A DNA stretch of 64,000 nt from Parcubacteria group bacterium ADurb.Bin192 (GCA_002070095.1 MWCR01000001.1:186001-250000), one strand, 5' to 3'. Shown: positions 23,905-32,089, counted from the stretch's first letter. Notes: generated by a model from the sequence alone, not told the origin. Made by a program: numbers and translations.

Positions 23905-25140
23905 TCAGGCGGTCAGCCGACTCTCGGCTTCTTCAAGCAGGGCGCCGGCCTGGCTCACGTCTTGTTCAATGGCCATGAGACCGATGCGCCGCAAGCGATC
24001 GTGCCGCAAAGCTCCCACCATGTACGGAATAACACCGGTCCCCCGTTGCCGGCGGAACATGAGCCCATACCCCAGGATGCCGCGGGCCCGGCTATAAGTA
24101 TCAATCCAACGGCTGGGCTCGATGATTTTGTTGGCCATACCCCATGCCTTCATCCCCAAACGGGCGGCCACGGCATAGCAGTAGGTGGCCGAAGTCGCGC
24201 GCGCGTCCGCATCCAACAGATACAGCTTGCCGCTGCGCGTGTCGCGCACCGCGTCAAAGGCCAAGACTCCGCTGTAACCCAGTTGCACGGCGTGCTGTAC
24301 CAGGGGTTGAGTCAAAGCACGCAGAGCCCGGGACACGTCGGCCGATACCACGTCATCACCGGAAGACAAGAGCTCGCCCTGATGCACGAATCCGTCGTGC
24401 ATTTGCAGACTGGTTCCCACGTACACCGGATCACCGGCCTGCATAAACCATTGAGCGCTCAAGGACTCGCGATTCACAATCTCTTGCTCCACGATCACTT
24501 CACGTCCCATGAACCGATCCGCGAACTTGCGGAACAGGGCTGAACTGGTGCGGCAGATACCATCACCGCCGGCCAAGTCCACGGGCTTGACCAGAACGTG
24601 CCAACGGCCGACTTGATCTCCCCTGGGTTCCAGGCGGCGGATGGCGTAGTCCAGATCTGTCAGGTTCCAACCCTCGGCCAAAATGATGTGCTTCGGAAAA
24701 GCTCCGGCTCCCTGCAGTGAGTCAGAAACTCGCCGCAAATAAGCTTTGTTGCCCAGCCGGTGGGCAATGGCCGGCTCGCAAGACATGGTATGTTTCCAGT
24801 CCAGCCCGGCCGCGCGCAGGAAATCAGATTCCAGACGGGTAGGATGGAAGAATTGCAGTCTGGCTCCGTCCTGCAAGCGCTGTTTCAAGTCTTCCAGCAA
24901 CGGACCCCCGGCCGACAAAGTGGAAAACATGCACCGGCCCGGCACGCGGATCAATTCATCCGGCGCCAAACCGTTTTCCTGAAGCCACGGACAAATACAG
25001 GTGTCCGTGTCTTCGGTCACGCAGACCGTGCCGCCCATCAACAAAGAACGTTCAATATATCTCTCCACCGGAATAGTGGTCAGCTCGCCAAATCCATCAA
25101 TCTGATGCATGTAGATGGCCCGCTTGGTTCTGCCGAACAT
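23905..25140 (-). CDS. ATP-grasp family ligase-like protein
   Basis: About 411 residues from ATG 25140 (SD AAGGAGGAG just upstream; the frame is open to 25224 but that part lies in a leader with a terminator). A pre-ATP-grasp region (to ~150) is followed by ATP-grasp elements: HVLVKPVDLAGGDGICR (the ATP-binding lysine and glycine-rich loop), EVIVEQEIV, and GYSGVLAFDAVRD then LYLLDADARATSATY, the acidic and basic residues that bind Mg-ATP. Such enzymes join a carboxylate to an amine through an acyl-phosphate. The substrate is unknown and no partner gene is adjacent. One of the SD-led single-gene units. Confidence 0.75.
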   Translation of the reverse strand: MFGRTKRAIYMHQIDGFGELTTIPVERYIERSLLMGGTVCVTEDTDTCICPWLQENGLAPDELIRVPGRCMFSTLSAGGPLLEDLKQRLQDGARLQFFHPTRLESDFLRAAGLDWKHTMSCEPAIAHRLGNKAYLRRVSDSLQGAGAFPKHIILAEGWNLTDLDYAIRRLEPRGDQVGRWHVLVKPVDLAGGDGICRTSSALFRKFADRFMGREVIVEQEIVNRESLSAQWFMQAGDPVYVGTSLQMHDGFVHQGELLSSGDDVVSADVSRALRALTQPLVQHAVQLGYSGVLAFDAVRDTRSGKLYLLDADARATSATYCYAVAARLGMKAWGMANKIIEPSRWIDTYSRARGILGYGLMFRRQRGTGVIPYMVGALRHDRLRRIGLMAIEQDVSQAGALLEEAESRLTA

Positions 25141-25166
25141 GAACTCCTCCTTGGTTGTGGCAAGAG

Positions 25167-25190
25167 AAAAAAAACCGCCTCTCGTGAGGC
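25167..25190 (-). terminator. Terminator-like hairpin in the leader of the ATP-grasp gene
   Basis: Minus-strand GCCTC/GAGGC with a 4-base loop, then GG and eight T. It lies 27 bases before ATG 25140 and downstream of the likely promoter, so it could act as an attenuator. Confidence 0.6.
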
Positions 25191-25275
25191 TGTTTGCTGA
25201 AACCGACCGCAAAATCAACCCCACCCTTAAGGGATGAAGATGACCTTAACGAGCATGTTATTCAGCATGTTTAAC

Positions 25276-25304
25276 ATTGAACCAGATGCTATAAAATACG
25301 TCAA
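25276..25304 (-). promoter_or_regulatory. Possible promoter of the ATP-grasp gene
   Basis: Minus-strand TTGACG, 17 bases, TTCAAT. Weak -10. Confidence 0.4.
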
Positions 25305-25340
25305 TAAAAGATGAGGCCTGCCGCAGAATGCGGAGGCCCC
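25305..25340 (-). terminator. Terminator of the 25363 gene
   Basis: Minus-strand GGCCTCCGC and GCGGCAGGCC pair with a short loop, followed by TCATCTTTTATT. Confidence 0.5.
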
Positions 25341-25362
25341 GAGCCGGGCCGCGCGGAGAACA

Positions 25363-26292
25363 TCAGGCCATAAAGGCCACGTTCTGGTCGTCGCGGGTGG
25401 TGAAGAAGAGTTCGATGTTCTGATCGTCGTGGATGTCGTAACCCACGAGCAGATCCCGGTTACCGGCCAGTTGGCCGACCAGGTAGTAGCTGATGGGCTT
25501 GGACAAGCCGTCCCACTTGGCCTTGATCTGCCCGTCCTTGCCGCGTTCCACGATCAGCTTGCGAGCTGTCTTGTCCGTGAAGTGGACCGAGGTCTTGCCG
25601 AAGATGTCCGTGTAGTCGGACCGCGAGTAGAAGATCATGTCGTTGGCCGTCTCAACCAGCACGTCCCAGTGATCCGGGCGTTGCAGCAGGGTGACGTCCT
25701 GCTTGACGCGATCTACCGGCACAGCTACCAGCCTCTTGGCCTGGCCTCCGGCGTTGGTGTACATGGCCGTGAGCAGACCGTTGACCCGGTCCACGCGCGC
25801 CATCACCAAACCCGCGGCCGTCATGTCCACGATGCGCCCCTTGACCACGCCGAACTGTGTCAGGCGGTTGAGGTCCTTGATGGGCACGACCGTGTCCAGG
25901 TAGCCGGCTGTCTTGAGATTGGTGTACTGCAGGTAGCCGGTCAGCTTGGCCACATCTCCAACCACCTCGTTGATCGGAAAGTTGTTCGGCTTGTACTTGT
26001 AGTTGAACAAACCGAAGAAGTCCATGCCGTCGATGCCGTCCCAGTTGAACAGGGCCGGATGGCCCGCGATCGTGTCGTACGGAGCCTTGACCGCCACGCC
26101 GTGAGTTTCCGGCAAAAGGCCGGTCGCCGTCTGAAACTGAATCCGAGATTCGTCGAGATACGTCCAGCCCACGATCCGGTCAGCCGTGATCAGTCTGGTC
26201 TTGAGCGCTTGTTTCAGGTTGGCGCGCTCCACGACCGTGGTCACGAGCTTGATGGCGGTATCATTGGACTGGACCTTGGTATCTGCCTTCAT
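25363..26292 (-). CDS. Hypothetical protein
   Basis: 309 residues from ATG 26292 (MKADTKVQ), preceded by GGAAAGGATAG as SD. The frame is open to 26391, but the promoter at 26391-26419 rules that out. Beta-rich and soluble with repeated strand-like segments (LLVGYDIHDDQNIELFFTTR at the end). No signal peptide. I do not recognise the family. It carries the best promoter match of the window and a leader hairpin, so strong expression is likely. Confidence 0.65.
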   Translation of the reverse strand: MKADTKVQSNDTAIKLVTTVVERANLKQALKTRLITADRIVGWTYLDESRIQFQTATGLLPETHGVAVKAPYDTIAGHPALFNWDGIDGMDFFGLFNYKYKPNNFPINEVVGDVAKLTGYLQYTNLKTAGYLDTVVPIKDLNRLTQFGVVKGRIVDMTAAGLVMARVDRVNGLLTAMYTNAGGQAKRLVAVPVDRVKQDVTLLQRPDHWDVLVETANDMIFYSRSDYTDIFGKTSVHFTDKTARKLIVERGKDGQIKAKWDGLSKPISYYLVGQLAGNRDLLVGYDIHDDQNIELFFTTRDDQNVAFMA

Positions 26293-26364
26293 GATCTCTA
26301 TCCTTTCCTCAACAACAAACAGTTGAAATCCCCTTAAGCTAACTCTTCTTCTTTTTTTAAGAGC

Positions 26365-26379
26365 ATCACGCCAAGCGTG
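26365..26379 (-). promoter_or_regulatory. Leader hairpin of the 25363 gene
   Basis: TCACGC/GCGTGA with a CAA-type loop, just after the inferred transcript start. It may stabilise the mRNA. Confidence 0.4.
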
Positions 26380-26390
26380 AAAGAGGCTCA

Positions 26391-26419
26391 ATTATAAAAT
26401 ATGGCGCCCAATGCGTCAA
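26391..26419 (-). promoter_or_regulatory. Promoter of the 25363 gene
   Basis: Minus-strand TTGACG, 17 bases, TATAAT. Confidence 0.8.
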
Positions 26420-26445
26420 TAGTCACGGCATTAAGTGATTCCGAC

Positions 26446-26895
26446 CTATATCCGCTCGTGTTTTACCAGCTTGCTCTGCTCATCAAAATAAAATCTCATG
26501 TTAACCTGTCCTCCGTTTAAAACAGCCGGCAACCATAAAGCATCATCTTCCCACATATTATCCAGAGGTAATTCACTCAAACTATACCAAGCCGGCAACA
26601 TCTCTTCTGTTTCTTGAGGCTGACCCGCCAAATCACGGCCTATAAAAACATGGCAACGCTGATTCCAATCGGGCTTGGCCTCAAAAACGAATTCGATCAG
26701 ACCCTTGGCCTCCAGTGTCATAACGCTGGCTCCGGTTTCTTCAAAAAATTCTCGCCGACAAGCTTGTTCCGGAGTTTCGCCGTCCTCTACTTTGCCTCCG
26801 GGGCCGTTCCATTTACCTTGGCCTAAACCGCGTTTTTTCATAGCCAGCAAAACTTGACCATCTCTGACCACATAACACAGCGTGGTTAAACGCAT
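26446..26895 (-). CDS. NUDIX hydrolase, MTH1-like oxidised-nucleotide pyrophosphatase
   Basis: 149 residues. The Nudix box is complete: GGKVEDGETPEQACRREFFE then ETG. The context resembles mammalian MTH1 more than short MutT: KKRGLGQGKWNGPGGKV, EMLPAWYSLSELPLDNMWED, then a Phe/Tyr-rich end. Trp and the acidic pair in MWEDD sit where MTH1 reads the oxidised base. Hydrolysis of 8-oxo-dGTP or related nucleotides to monophosphates is the likely role, in the cytoplasm. Its ATG lies one base past the TGA of the upstream hydrolase gene, so translation is probably coupled. Confidence 0.88.
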   Translation of the reverse strand: MRLTTLCYVVRDGQVLLAMKKRGLGQGKWNGPGGKVEDGETPEQACRREFFEETGASVMTLEAKGLIEFVFEAKPDWNQRCHVFIGRDLAGQPQETEEMLPAWYSLSELPLDNMWEDDALWLPAVLNGGQVNMRFYFDEQSKLVKHERI

Positions 26896-26896
26896 A

Positions 26897-27586
26897 TCAT
26901 TTTAAAAATTTAATGATTTGATTTAAAGCGCGCGGCAATTCCAATGGCCGGCCGGAAACACATTTAATATTTTGCTTAATCTCTTGGCTTAAATTTTGAT
27001 TACAGGTTATGGCCGTTAAAACATCCTTCAATTTAAACACTCCTCTGTATTGAGTAAAATGACCTTGGCCTTTTTCCACCCAAAGCTTGGTTTGCAAATT
27101 ACGCGCTATCCAACGACTTTCTTTGATGGGCACGATTGGATCCTGATCGCCGTGAATCACGGTCCAAAGTTTGGCTTTACGCGGCAGGCGCTTCCAATCA
27201 AAATCCATGTCATAACCCGTGGCAATCTTATCCAAATAAGGAATCTGCCGAGCCAGGCCGCTGACTAAAACCGCATGCCTGAATTTTCGACCACGATGTT
27301 TCTGTAAAAGATATAAAATGGTGGGCACGCCCAAAGAATGGCCGACTAAAATGGTTTTGGCGGGATCGAGCGGGGCCACCGTCTTTTCGAGCTTGGCCAG
27401 CCACTTATCCTTGTCAGGTTTGATGGCTTGAGGCATGGCCGGAGCTAAAACTTGAAAACCCATGGCCCGCAATTTTTTCTGAAGCCAAGGAAACCAATGA
27501 TGGCGCGGCGTGCTTAACCAGCCGTGCACCAAAACCACATTATAATGACTGCGGTTCAGACCGGTCGGTTTTTTAATTTTTTTCAT
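26897..27586 (-). CDS. Alpha/beta hydrolase, RBBP9/YdeN-like
   Basis: 229 residues. VVLVHGWLSTPRHHW gives the oxyanion turn, LVGHSLGVPT the nucleophilic Ser elbow, HGDQDPIVP the acid and GQGHF the His of the triad. Short hydrolases of this group cleave small esters; the natural substrate is unknown. First gene of a pair with the NUDIX hydrolase. No signal peptide, so cytoplasmic. No SD. Confidence 0.85.
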   Translation of the reverse strand: MKKIKKPTGLNRSHYNVVLVHGWLSTPRHHWFPWLQKKLRAMGFQVLAPAMPQAIKPDKDKWLAKLEKTVAPLDPAKTILVGHSLGVPTILYLLQKHRGRKFRHAVLVSGLARQIPYLDKIATGYDMDFDWKRLPRKAKLWTVIHGDQDPIVPIKESRWIARNLQTKLWVEKGQGHFTQYRGVFKLKDVLTAITCNQNLSQEIKQNIKCVSGRPLELPRALNQIIKFLK

Positions 27587-27635
27587 ACCCTAAATCAATC
27601 GTATTACCCGGGATTTGTTACGGCAAGTCCGTCCC

Positions 27636-27663
27636 TTGACCGCGTCCCTGCTTTTGCTAGAGT
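27636..27663 (+). promoter_or_regulatory. Promoter of the SPFH gene
   Basis: TTGACC, 16 bases, TAGAGT, 29 bases before the ATG. Confidence 0.5.
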
Positions 27664-27692
27664 GTAAAGAGTTTAATCACTAATATCTGCAT

Positions 27693-28430
27693 ATGTATTA
27701 TTTAGTCTTAGTCATCCTGTTTCTTGTCTTAACCTCTATCAGGCAAGTCAACCAATATCAACGCGGCATCAAACTGCGCTTTGGCAAATTCGCGGGCGTT
27801 GTCCAGCCCGGCTGGCGAATCATTTGGCCGGTCATCGAAAGCATGGTCAAGCTGGATATCCGCATCAAAGCGGCCGACGTGCCTTATCAAGATACTATTA
27901 CCAAGGATAACATCTCCTGCAAAATCAACGCGGTTATTTACTATCGTATTTTGGAACCCGACAAAGCTTTTTTGGAAGTCGAGCACGTGATGAACGCGGT
28001 TTCGCAATTGGCTCAAACCACCATGCGTAACATTTGCGGTGAAATGACTTTGGACGAACTGCTCTCCAACCGCGAAGAAGCGGCTAAGCGCATCAAAGAA
28101 GTTATTGCCAGCCACGCGCAAGCCTGGGGCGTGGAAGTGGGCAGTGTGGAACTGAAAGACATTTCCCTGCCGGATGACATGGTGCGCACCATCGCCAAGC
28201 AAGCCGAAGCCGAGCGTGAAAAAAGAGCGGTTATCATCAAATCCGAAGGAGAACTGGCAGCCGCCAATAATTTACAGCAAGCGGCCGGCATCTTGTCCTC
28301 TTCACCCGGAGCCCTGCACTTAAGAACTCTTTCCACTCTGAACGACTTATCATCCGACCAATCAAACACCGTTATTTTCGCAGTTCCGTTGGAGATTTTG
28401 CGCGCTTTTGAAAGAATGGGTAAACAGTAA
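27693..28430 (+). CDS. SPFH/Band 7 (stomatin/prohibitin-like) membrane protein
   Basis: 245 residues. A single N-terminal membrane segment (YYLVLVILFLVLTSI) is followed by the Band 7 domain: NQYQRGIKLRFGKFAGVVQPG, DIRIKAADVPYQDTITKDN and the coiled region SLPDDMVRTIAKQAEAEREK. Such proteins oligomerise at the membrane and often scaffold proteases or transporters. No NfeD or FtsH gene is adjacent, so the partner is unknown. No SD; strong terminator follows. Confidence 0.92.
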   Translation: MYYLVLVILFLVLTSIRQVNQYQRGIKLRFGKFAGVVQPGWRIIWPVIESMVKLDIRIKAADVPYQDTITKDNISCKINAVIYYRILEPDKAFLEVEHVMNAVSQLAQTTMRNICGEMTLDELLSNREEAAKRIKEVIASHAQAWGVEVGSVELKDISLPDDMVRTIAKQAEAEREKRAVIIKSEGELAAANNLQQAAGILSSSPGALHLRTLSTLNDLSSDQSNTVIFAVPLEILRAFERMGKQ

Positions 28431-28443
28431 ATCAATCAGTTTA

Positions 28444-28476
28444 AAAAATGACCGCGCACGCGGTCATTTTTATTTT
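28444..28476 (+). terminator. Terminator of the SPFH gene
   Basis: AAAATGACCGC/GCGGTCATTTT stem followed by TTATTTTTC. Confidence 0.85.
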
Positions 28477-28504
28477 TCTGCGCGTGCGGTATGGTTAAGT
28501 TGTT

Positions 28505-28738
28505 ATGAAGCTGTTAGTAAAAATCATTCCCAACGCCAAAAAAACGGAAGCGGTGGGCTGGGAAGGTCAGACTTTAAAAATACGATTAAGCGCTCCGCCG
28601 ATCGAGGGAAAGGCTAACAAGGAACTGATTAAATTTCTGGCAGAAATTTGCGATTGCGCGCCCAGTGAAATTGAAATCACCAAAGGGTTGACCGGTAAAC
28701 AAAAAACCTTGGAAGTTCCCTGTCTGCCAACAATCTGA
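28505..28738 (+). CDS. YggU/UPF0235 (DUF167) family protein
   Basis: 77 residues. The family pattern is clear: VKIIPNAKKTEAVGW, LKIRLSAPPIEGKANKELIKFLA and ITKGLTGKQKTLEV. The structure is known for homologues (small alpha/beta fold), but the function is not. No SD. Confidence 0.9.
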   Translation: MKLLVKIIPNAKKTEAVGWEGQTLKIRLSAPPIEGKANKELIKFLAEICDCAPSEIEITKGLTGKQKTLEVPCLPTI

Positions 28739-28769
28739 TGACGGACAATATTTAGCCCGCTCGCCTAAA

Positions 28770-28802
28770 CAAAAAGCCCCGCATGTTCAAATCATGGGGG
28801 CA
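28770..28802 (-). terminator. Terminator of the 28792 gene
   Basis: Minus-strand GCCCCCATG and CATGCGGGGC pair, then TTTTTG. It overlaps the stop codon. Confidence 0.75.
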
Positions 28803-29871
28803 TGGGAGCTGGCGGCAAAATCAAGGCCGCGTACTGCAGAAAATCGAGCAACTCGGACCGGCGCTCTTCGGCAAAGCCGGCCTTGTCTATGAGTGCCTTG
28901 ATGACCTCGGCGGGCAAACGCGCGCCATTGATATCGTAGTGCTTGCGGCGTTCTCCATAGACACGGCAGACCATTTCCATCTGCCAAGGCTCTTCCACCA
29001 AGCTCAAAGCATCCTGCCAGCCAACCTGGTGAATCAACTCGTAAAAACCGGCCTGCGCCGGCAGACGGGCGTCTTCACGCGCTCTGGCCTGCTGACAAAT
29101 GACCAGCCGGCGCTGTACTTCGGCGTCCTCCGGCCAGGCCGAACACTCCTGCTTGAAACCGGCCAGCACCCGATGAGCCAAACCGCGCCACACCGCGTCT
29201 TGATGGACCGTTAACTTGATAGACGGATCGGCCAAAGGCCAATCATGATCATCCAGAGCAAAAGTCTGAAGGCTCAACACATCATCCTTGTCCGGATGCT
29301 TGTCGAAGATAGCCAAGGACAGACCCACGGTTCTGGACGCCAAGCCCTCCACATGCCCCCGTTCTCCGAGGACCAGCCGTCTGGCATAGATCAAGCCGCG
29401 GGCGCTGCGGGCGATGTGCACTTTGAATTCCCCTCCCTCTGCCGTGCAAAGGGTGGTCCACTGCAAGACCTGACCGTCACTGCGCACCCAAGCCGCAAAG
29501 CAATCCCGTTCTCCGGACGAGATGCGTCTGACCCAAGGCGGCACGTCCGAGTCTCGGCAGACATAGTCGAACCGGCGAAGACCAAACATCAACATGATGG
29601 CCGTGTAGGCTTCGGGCGGTTTGGGATCTTGACGGCGGCGCAAGGTAAAGCGGCGCTCTCCGGTCAACACCCGGGAAACCTCCATCAAACCGATGGCCGG
29701 CAAGCCGCCGCATTCCGGAATCGGCACATAGTACTTGCCGTATTGCCGGTTGAAGTAAATATTCTTTTCCAGCTGGGAATATCGCTGATCCTGTGTCTGA
29801 TCGCGATATTGAACCGCCTTGTCCATGGAACCAAAGCCGTAAACCGGTACCAGCAGGCTTCTGTCGTCCAT
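28792..29871 (-). CDS. Hypothetical protein
   Basis: 359 residues from ATG 29871 (SD GGAGGTG; the GTG three bases upstream is also possible). Soluble, mixed alpha/beta, with Trp- and Arg-rich stretches (VPPWVRRISSGERDCFAAW). The region ARGLIYARRLVLGERGHVEG may be a beta-rich core. No signal peptide and no recognisable family. Long leader with a GAGGCTGG-type hairpin. One of the SD-led single-gene units. Confidence 0.65.
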   Translation of the reverse strand: MDDRSLLVPVYGFGSMDKAVQYRDQTQDQRYSQLEKNIYFNRQYGKYYVPIPECGGLPAIGLMEVSRVLTGERRFTLRRRQDPKPPEAYTAIMLMFGLRRFDYVCRDSDVPPWVRRISSGERDCFAAWVRSDGQVLQWTTLCTAEGGEFKVHIARSARGLIYARRLVLGERGHVEGLASRTVGLSLAIFDKHPDKDDVLSLQTFALDDHDWPLADPSIKLTVHQDAVWRGLAHRVLAGFKQECSAWPEDAEVQRRLVICQQARAREDARLPAQAGFYELIHQVGWQDALSLVEEPWQMEMVCRVYGERRKHYDINGARLPAEVIKALIDKAGFAEERRSELLDFLQYAALILPPAPMPP

Positions 29872-29945
29872 CACGCACCTCCGACTCTCCTTAGTATGTA
29901 AAGAACGGAAACCGAGGCGGAGAACCAGCCTCGAAGAGCATAGAA

Positions 29946-29973
29946 AATATACACGAAATTACCAAAAAGTCAA
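29946..29973 (-). promoter_or_regulatory. Promoter of the 28792 gene
   Basis: Minus-strand TTGACT, 16 bases, TATATT. Confidence 0.6.
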
Positions 29974-30002
29974 TCTCAAGCACTATTCTTTGACTGAAAC
30001 CA

Positions 30003-30266
30003 TCAAGGGCTGTCAAAACCGCCCCGGCTCCAAGGATTACAGCGTACAATCCTCCAGATGGTTTTTGGCAGACCTTTCAACACACCGTATTTCATGATGG
30101 CTTCATATCCATACTGACTGCAGGTGGGATGATATTTGCAGACGGGCCTGCTCATGTACTTGGCCAAAGGTCCATGATCCAAAGACAGTATTTTTTGATA
30201 CAGTCTAATCAGCCCGGCCGCCAACCGGCGCGGGACTAAAAAAAAATATTTAAAATTGATGGACAT
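30003..30266 (-). CDS. yidD: Membrane protein insertion efficiency factor YidD
   Basis: 87 residues. The family signature [19 protein letters not shown] with its paired Cys is present, followed by [10 protein letters not shown]. YidD is a small amphipathic protein at the inner membrane that helps YidC-dependent insertion. It sits in the usual order after rpmH and rnpA, but the next gene is not yidC: 28792 is unrelated, so yidC has been displaced. Confidence 0.95.
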   Translation of the reverse strand: MSINFKYFFLVPRRLAAGLIRLYQKILSLDHGPLAKYMSRPVCKYHPTCSQYGYEAIMKYGVLKGLPKTIWRIVRCNPWSRGGFDSP

Positions 30267-30349
30267 AAGGATTTAATCGCCTTCATTGCTGTCAGATGTC
30301 TTTAACTTGCCAGAGAGATGGCGGCCGGCCGCTCACACATTTTGATTGG

Positions 30350-30820
30350 TTAAGTATCTTGTCCGGCTTTCTTAGCCTTGACCCGCGGTTTAACAAATCT
30401 GGCGCCGGCCGCGATCTTGCCCCGGCTCATTTCTTTGCGCGCCCGAGGCGAAAGCTTGAGAGGCTTGGACATGGTTTCCGGAATTTTGCTCACCAATCTC
30501 AAAATTTCATCTTTTATCACCTGATAATCAGCCGTTAAAGTATCCGGTTTTAAGACGAACAACAAATGATAACCCTTGGGGATTTGGTCCAAGAGCTCAC
30601 GCACCGCTCCTCTGAATCTACGCTTGGCCAAGTTGCGTTTAACCGCTCTTTTAAAAATTTTAGTGGAAATAATAAAACCGATACGGCTGTCCGCAGGCTC
30701 GGGACTCGAATCAATCCGTCTGACACGCATGGTAGCCAGAGGACCAAAAACAGATCGACCCCGGGTGGCCATCTGCGCAAAGTCTTTGGTTTTTTTCAAT
30801 CTCTGCTCCACGGGCAACAT
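30350..30820 (-). CDS. rnpA: Ribonuclease P protein component
   Basis: 156 residues, about 35-40 longer than usual because of a basic C-terminal tail (LSPRARKEMSRGK, VKPRVKAKK). The RNR motif is clear in FKRAVKRNLAKRRFRGAVREL, preceded by RIGFIISTKIF. The protein binds RNase P RNA and the 5' leader of pre-tRNA. Lies between rpmH and yidD as in most bacteria. Confidence 0.93.
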   Translation of the reverse strand: MLPVEQRLKKTKDFAQMATRGRSVFGPLATMRVRRIDSSPEPADSRIGFIISTKIFKRAVKRNLAKRRFRGAVRELLDQIPKGYHLLFVLKPDTLTADYQVIKDEILRLVSKIPETMSKPLKLSPRARKEMSRGKIAAGARFVKPRVKAKKAGQDT

Positions 30821-30835
30821 ATCTAGTTAAATTAG

Positions 30836-30936
30836 AATTATCAAATATTCAAATTACAAACTTGGTGTCGCTCTGCTTATTCAATATAATATATCACGAA
30901 GTGATTCCAAATTTTATATTTGAATATTTGATAATT
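30836..30936. repeat. AT-rich 18-bp inverted repeat between rnpA and rpmH
   Basis: AATTATCAAATATTCAAA (30836-30853) is the exact reverse complement of 30919-30936. Similar words lie beside tRNA genes near 22125-22195, 43207-43262 and 58143-58172. Confidence 0.7.
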
Positions 30937-30957
30937 TATTGGTCTTTCATAATAACA

Positions 30958-30978
30958 GAGACGCACAGTGTGCGTCTC
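30958..30978 (-). terminator. Hairpin after rpmH
   Basis: GAGACGCAC/GTGCGTCTC stem just past the rpmH stop. Little U-tract, so it may process or slow rather than end the transcript. Confidence 0.5.
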
Positions 30979-30985
30979 TTGTTGT

Positions 30986-31135
30986 TTATCTGGCTCTTTT
31001 GACTGTCAGCTTTTTGCGGCCGGTGGCACGCCGTCTGGATAAGACCTTCCGACCGTCTTTAGTTGCCATTCTAGCTCTAAAACCATGCACCTTCATGTGC
31101 CTGCGCTTTTTTGGCTGATATGTTCTTTTTGGCAT
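30986..31135 (-). CDS. rpmH: 50S ribosomal protein L34
   Basis: 49 residues, slightly longer than the usual 44-46. Reads [20 protein letters not shown] then [12 protein letters not shown] and a basic end, typical of L34, which sits near the exit tunnel of 23S rRNA. The -10 at 31144-31149 is 8 bases before ATG 31135, so the mRNA is probably leaderless or nearly so. Confidence 0.96.
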   Translation of the reverse strand: MPKRTYQPKKRRHMKVHGFRARMATKDGRKVLSRRRATGRKKLTVKRAR

Positions 31136-31143
31136 ACCGCACT

Positions 31144-31172
31144 AAGATAAAGGAAAATTCAGGTTTTGGCAA
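31144..31172 (-). promoter_or_regulatory. rpmH promoter
   Basis: Minus-strand TTGCCA, 17 bases, TATCTT, directly abutting the gene. Confidence 0.7.
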
Positions 31173-31191
31173 GCGTCAGCAACCAGGATTG

Positions 31192-31935
31192 TTATCTGAC
31201 CTCAAAAGTCACGCTGACATAAGACACCACGTCCTGCGAACCCGGTTCTATGGTGGGGGCAACGGCCATGGCCATGTCCGCTTTTTCCATGGCTAAATAA
31301 GGACGCGGACCGGAAACCGGTACCGTGGATTCATTAAATGAGATGGCTCTGACCACGGTTAAACCCAATTTTTGGGCTAAAATTTGAGCTTTTTCACGGG
31401 CTTCATCTATGGCCAAATCTCTGGCTTGAGCCTCCAGCAGCTTGGGATCATCAATCACAAACTGCATACCGCCCACTTGATTGGCACCCAATTCGCCGGC
31501 CCGGCCGATCACCTCGCCCGCTTTGCTCATATCACGCACCTTAACCGCCACATTCTGGCTGATGGTATAGCCATCCAGAGTTTGCCGGCCCTCGTTCCAG
31601 TTGTATTTGGGGTTAAGGCTGTATTGCTTGGTCTGAATATCATCAGACGCAATGCCCAGTTCCTTAACAGCCGCTATGATAGCGTTCATTTTTTGGGTGT
31701 TGGAAGTTTGGATTTGTTCCACGGTCCGCCCTTCGGTGATAACCCCCAGTTCAATCATGGCCACGTCCGGCTTGGCCGCAACCTTGCCTTCACCGTCAAC
31801 CACAATCGTGTCTCTGCCCGGACGGCCTATATAATGATACTCCTGCAAAGCATTTCTGGAGAGCACGCCCAAATAAAACATGAGCATGGCTGACGTCAGG
31901 CCGATGAAGGCCAATAAAAATTTGTTCTTGAACAT
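31192..31935 (-). CDS. SIMPL-domain (DUF541) secreted or membrane-anchored protein
   Basis: 247 residues. An N-terminal hydrophobic segment (FLLAFIGLTSAMLMFYLGVL) acts as anchor or signal. The SIMPL domain is shown by VVDGEGKVAAKPDVAMIELGV, IIAAVKELGIASDDIQTKQYSL, a YTISQNVAVKVRD strand and AREKAQILAQKLGL. Homologues are periplasmic or extracytoplasmic with oxidative-stress or unknown roles. Ends 57 bases from rpmH on the same strand. Confidence 0.9.
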   Translation of the reverse strand: MFKNKFLLAFIGLTSAMLMFYLGVLSRNALQEYHYIGRPGRDTIVVDGEGKVAAKPDVAMIELGVITEGRTVEQIQTSNTQKMNAIIAAVKELGIASDDIQTKQYSLNPKYNWNEGRQTLDGYTISQNVAVKVRDMSKAGEVIGRAGELGANQVGGMQFVIDDPKLLEAQARDLAIDEAREKAQILAQKLGLTVVRAISFNESTVPVSGPRPYLAMEKADMAMAVAPTIEPGSQDVVSYVSVTFEVR

Positions 31936-32056
31936 ATAAAAAATAAAAAATATTAAACTGACTTGTACAATATATTAACACACTTTATAACATTGTTGGT
32001 AAAAATACATGACGAATTTCCAAAAAATAATAATGTTTTTAGGGGTTATGCAAGAC

Positions 32057-32086
32057 TTATCCATAACTATCAACTATTTATCCACA
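32057..32086 (+). promoter_or_regulatory. Two DnaA boxes upstream of dnaA
   Basis: TTATCCATA (32057-32065) and the perfect consensus TTATCCACA (32078-32086), the latter 3 bases from the dnaA -35. Points to autoregulation of dnaA. Confidence 0.75.
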
Positions 32087-32089
32087 CGT

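Noticed and set aside
23902-24543. Long plus-strand ORF opposite the ATP-grasp gene
   Set aside because: Its composition is that of a codon-complement shadow and the minus frame has clear ATP-grasp motifs.
25429-26337. 302-codon plus-strand ORF opposite the 25363 gene
   Set aside because: The minus frame has promoter, SD and terminator; the plus frame has none of these.
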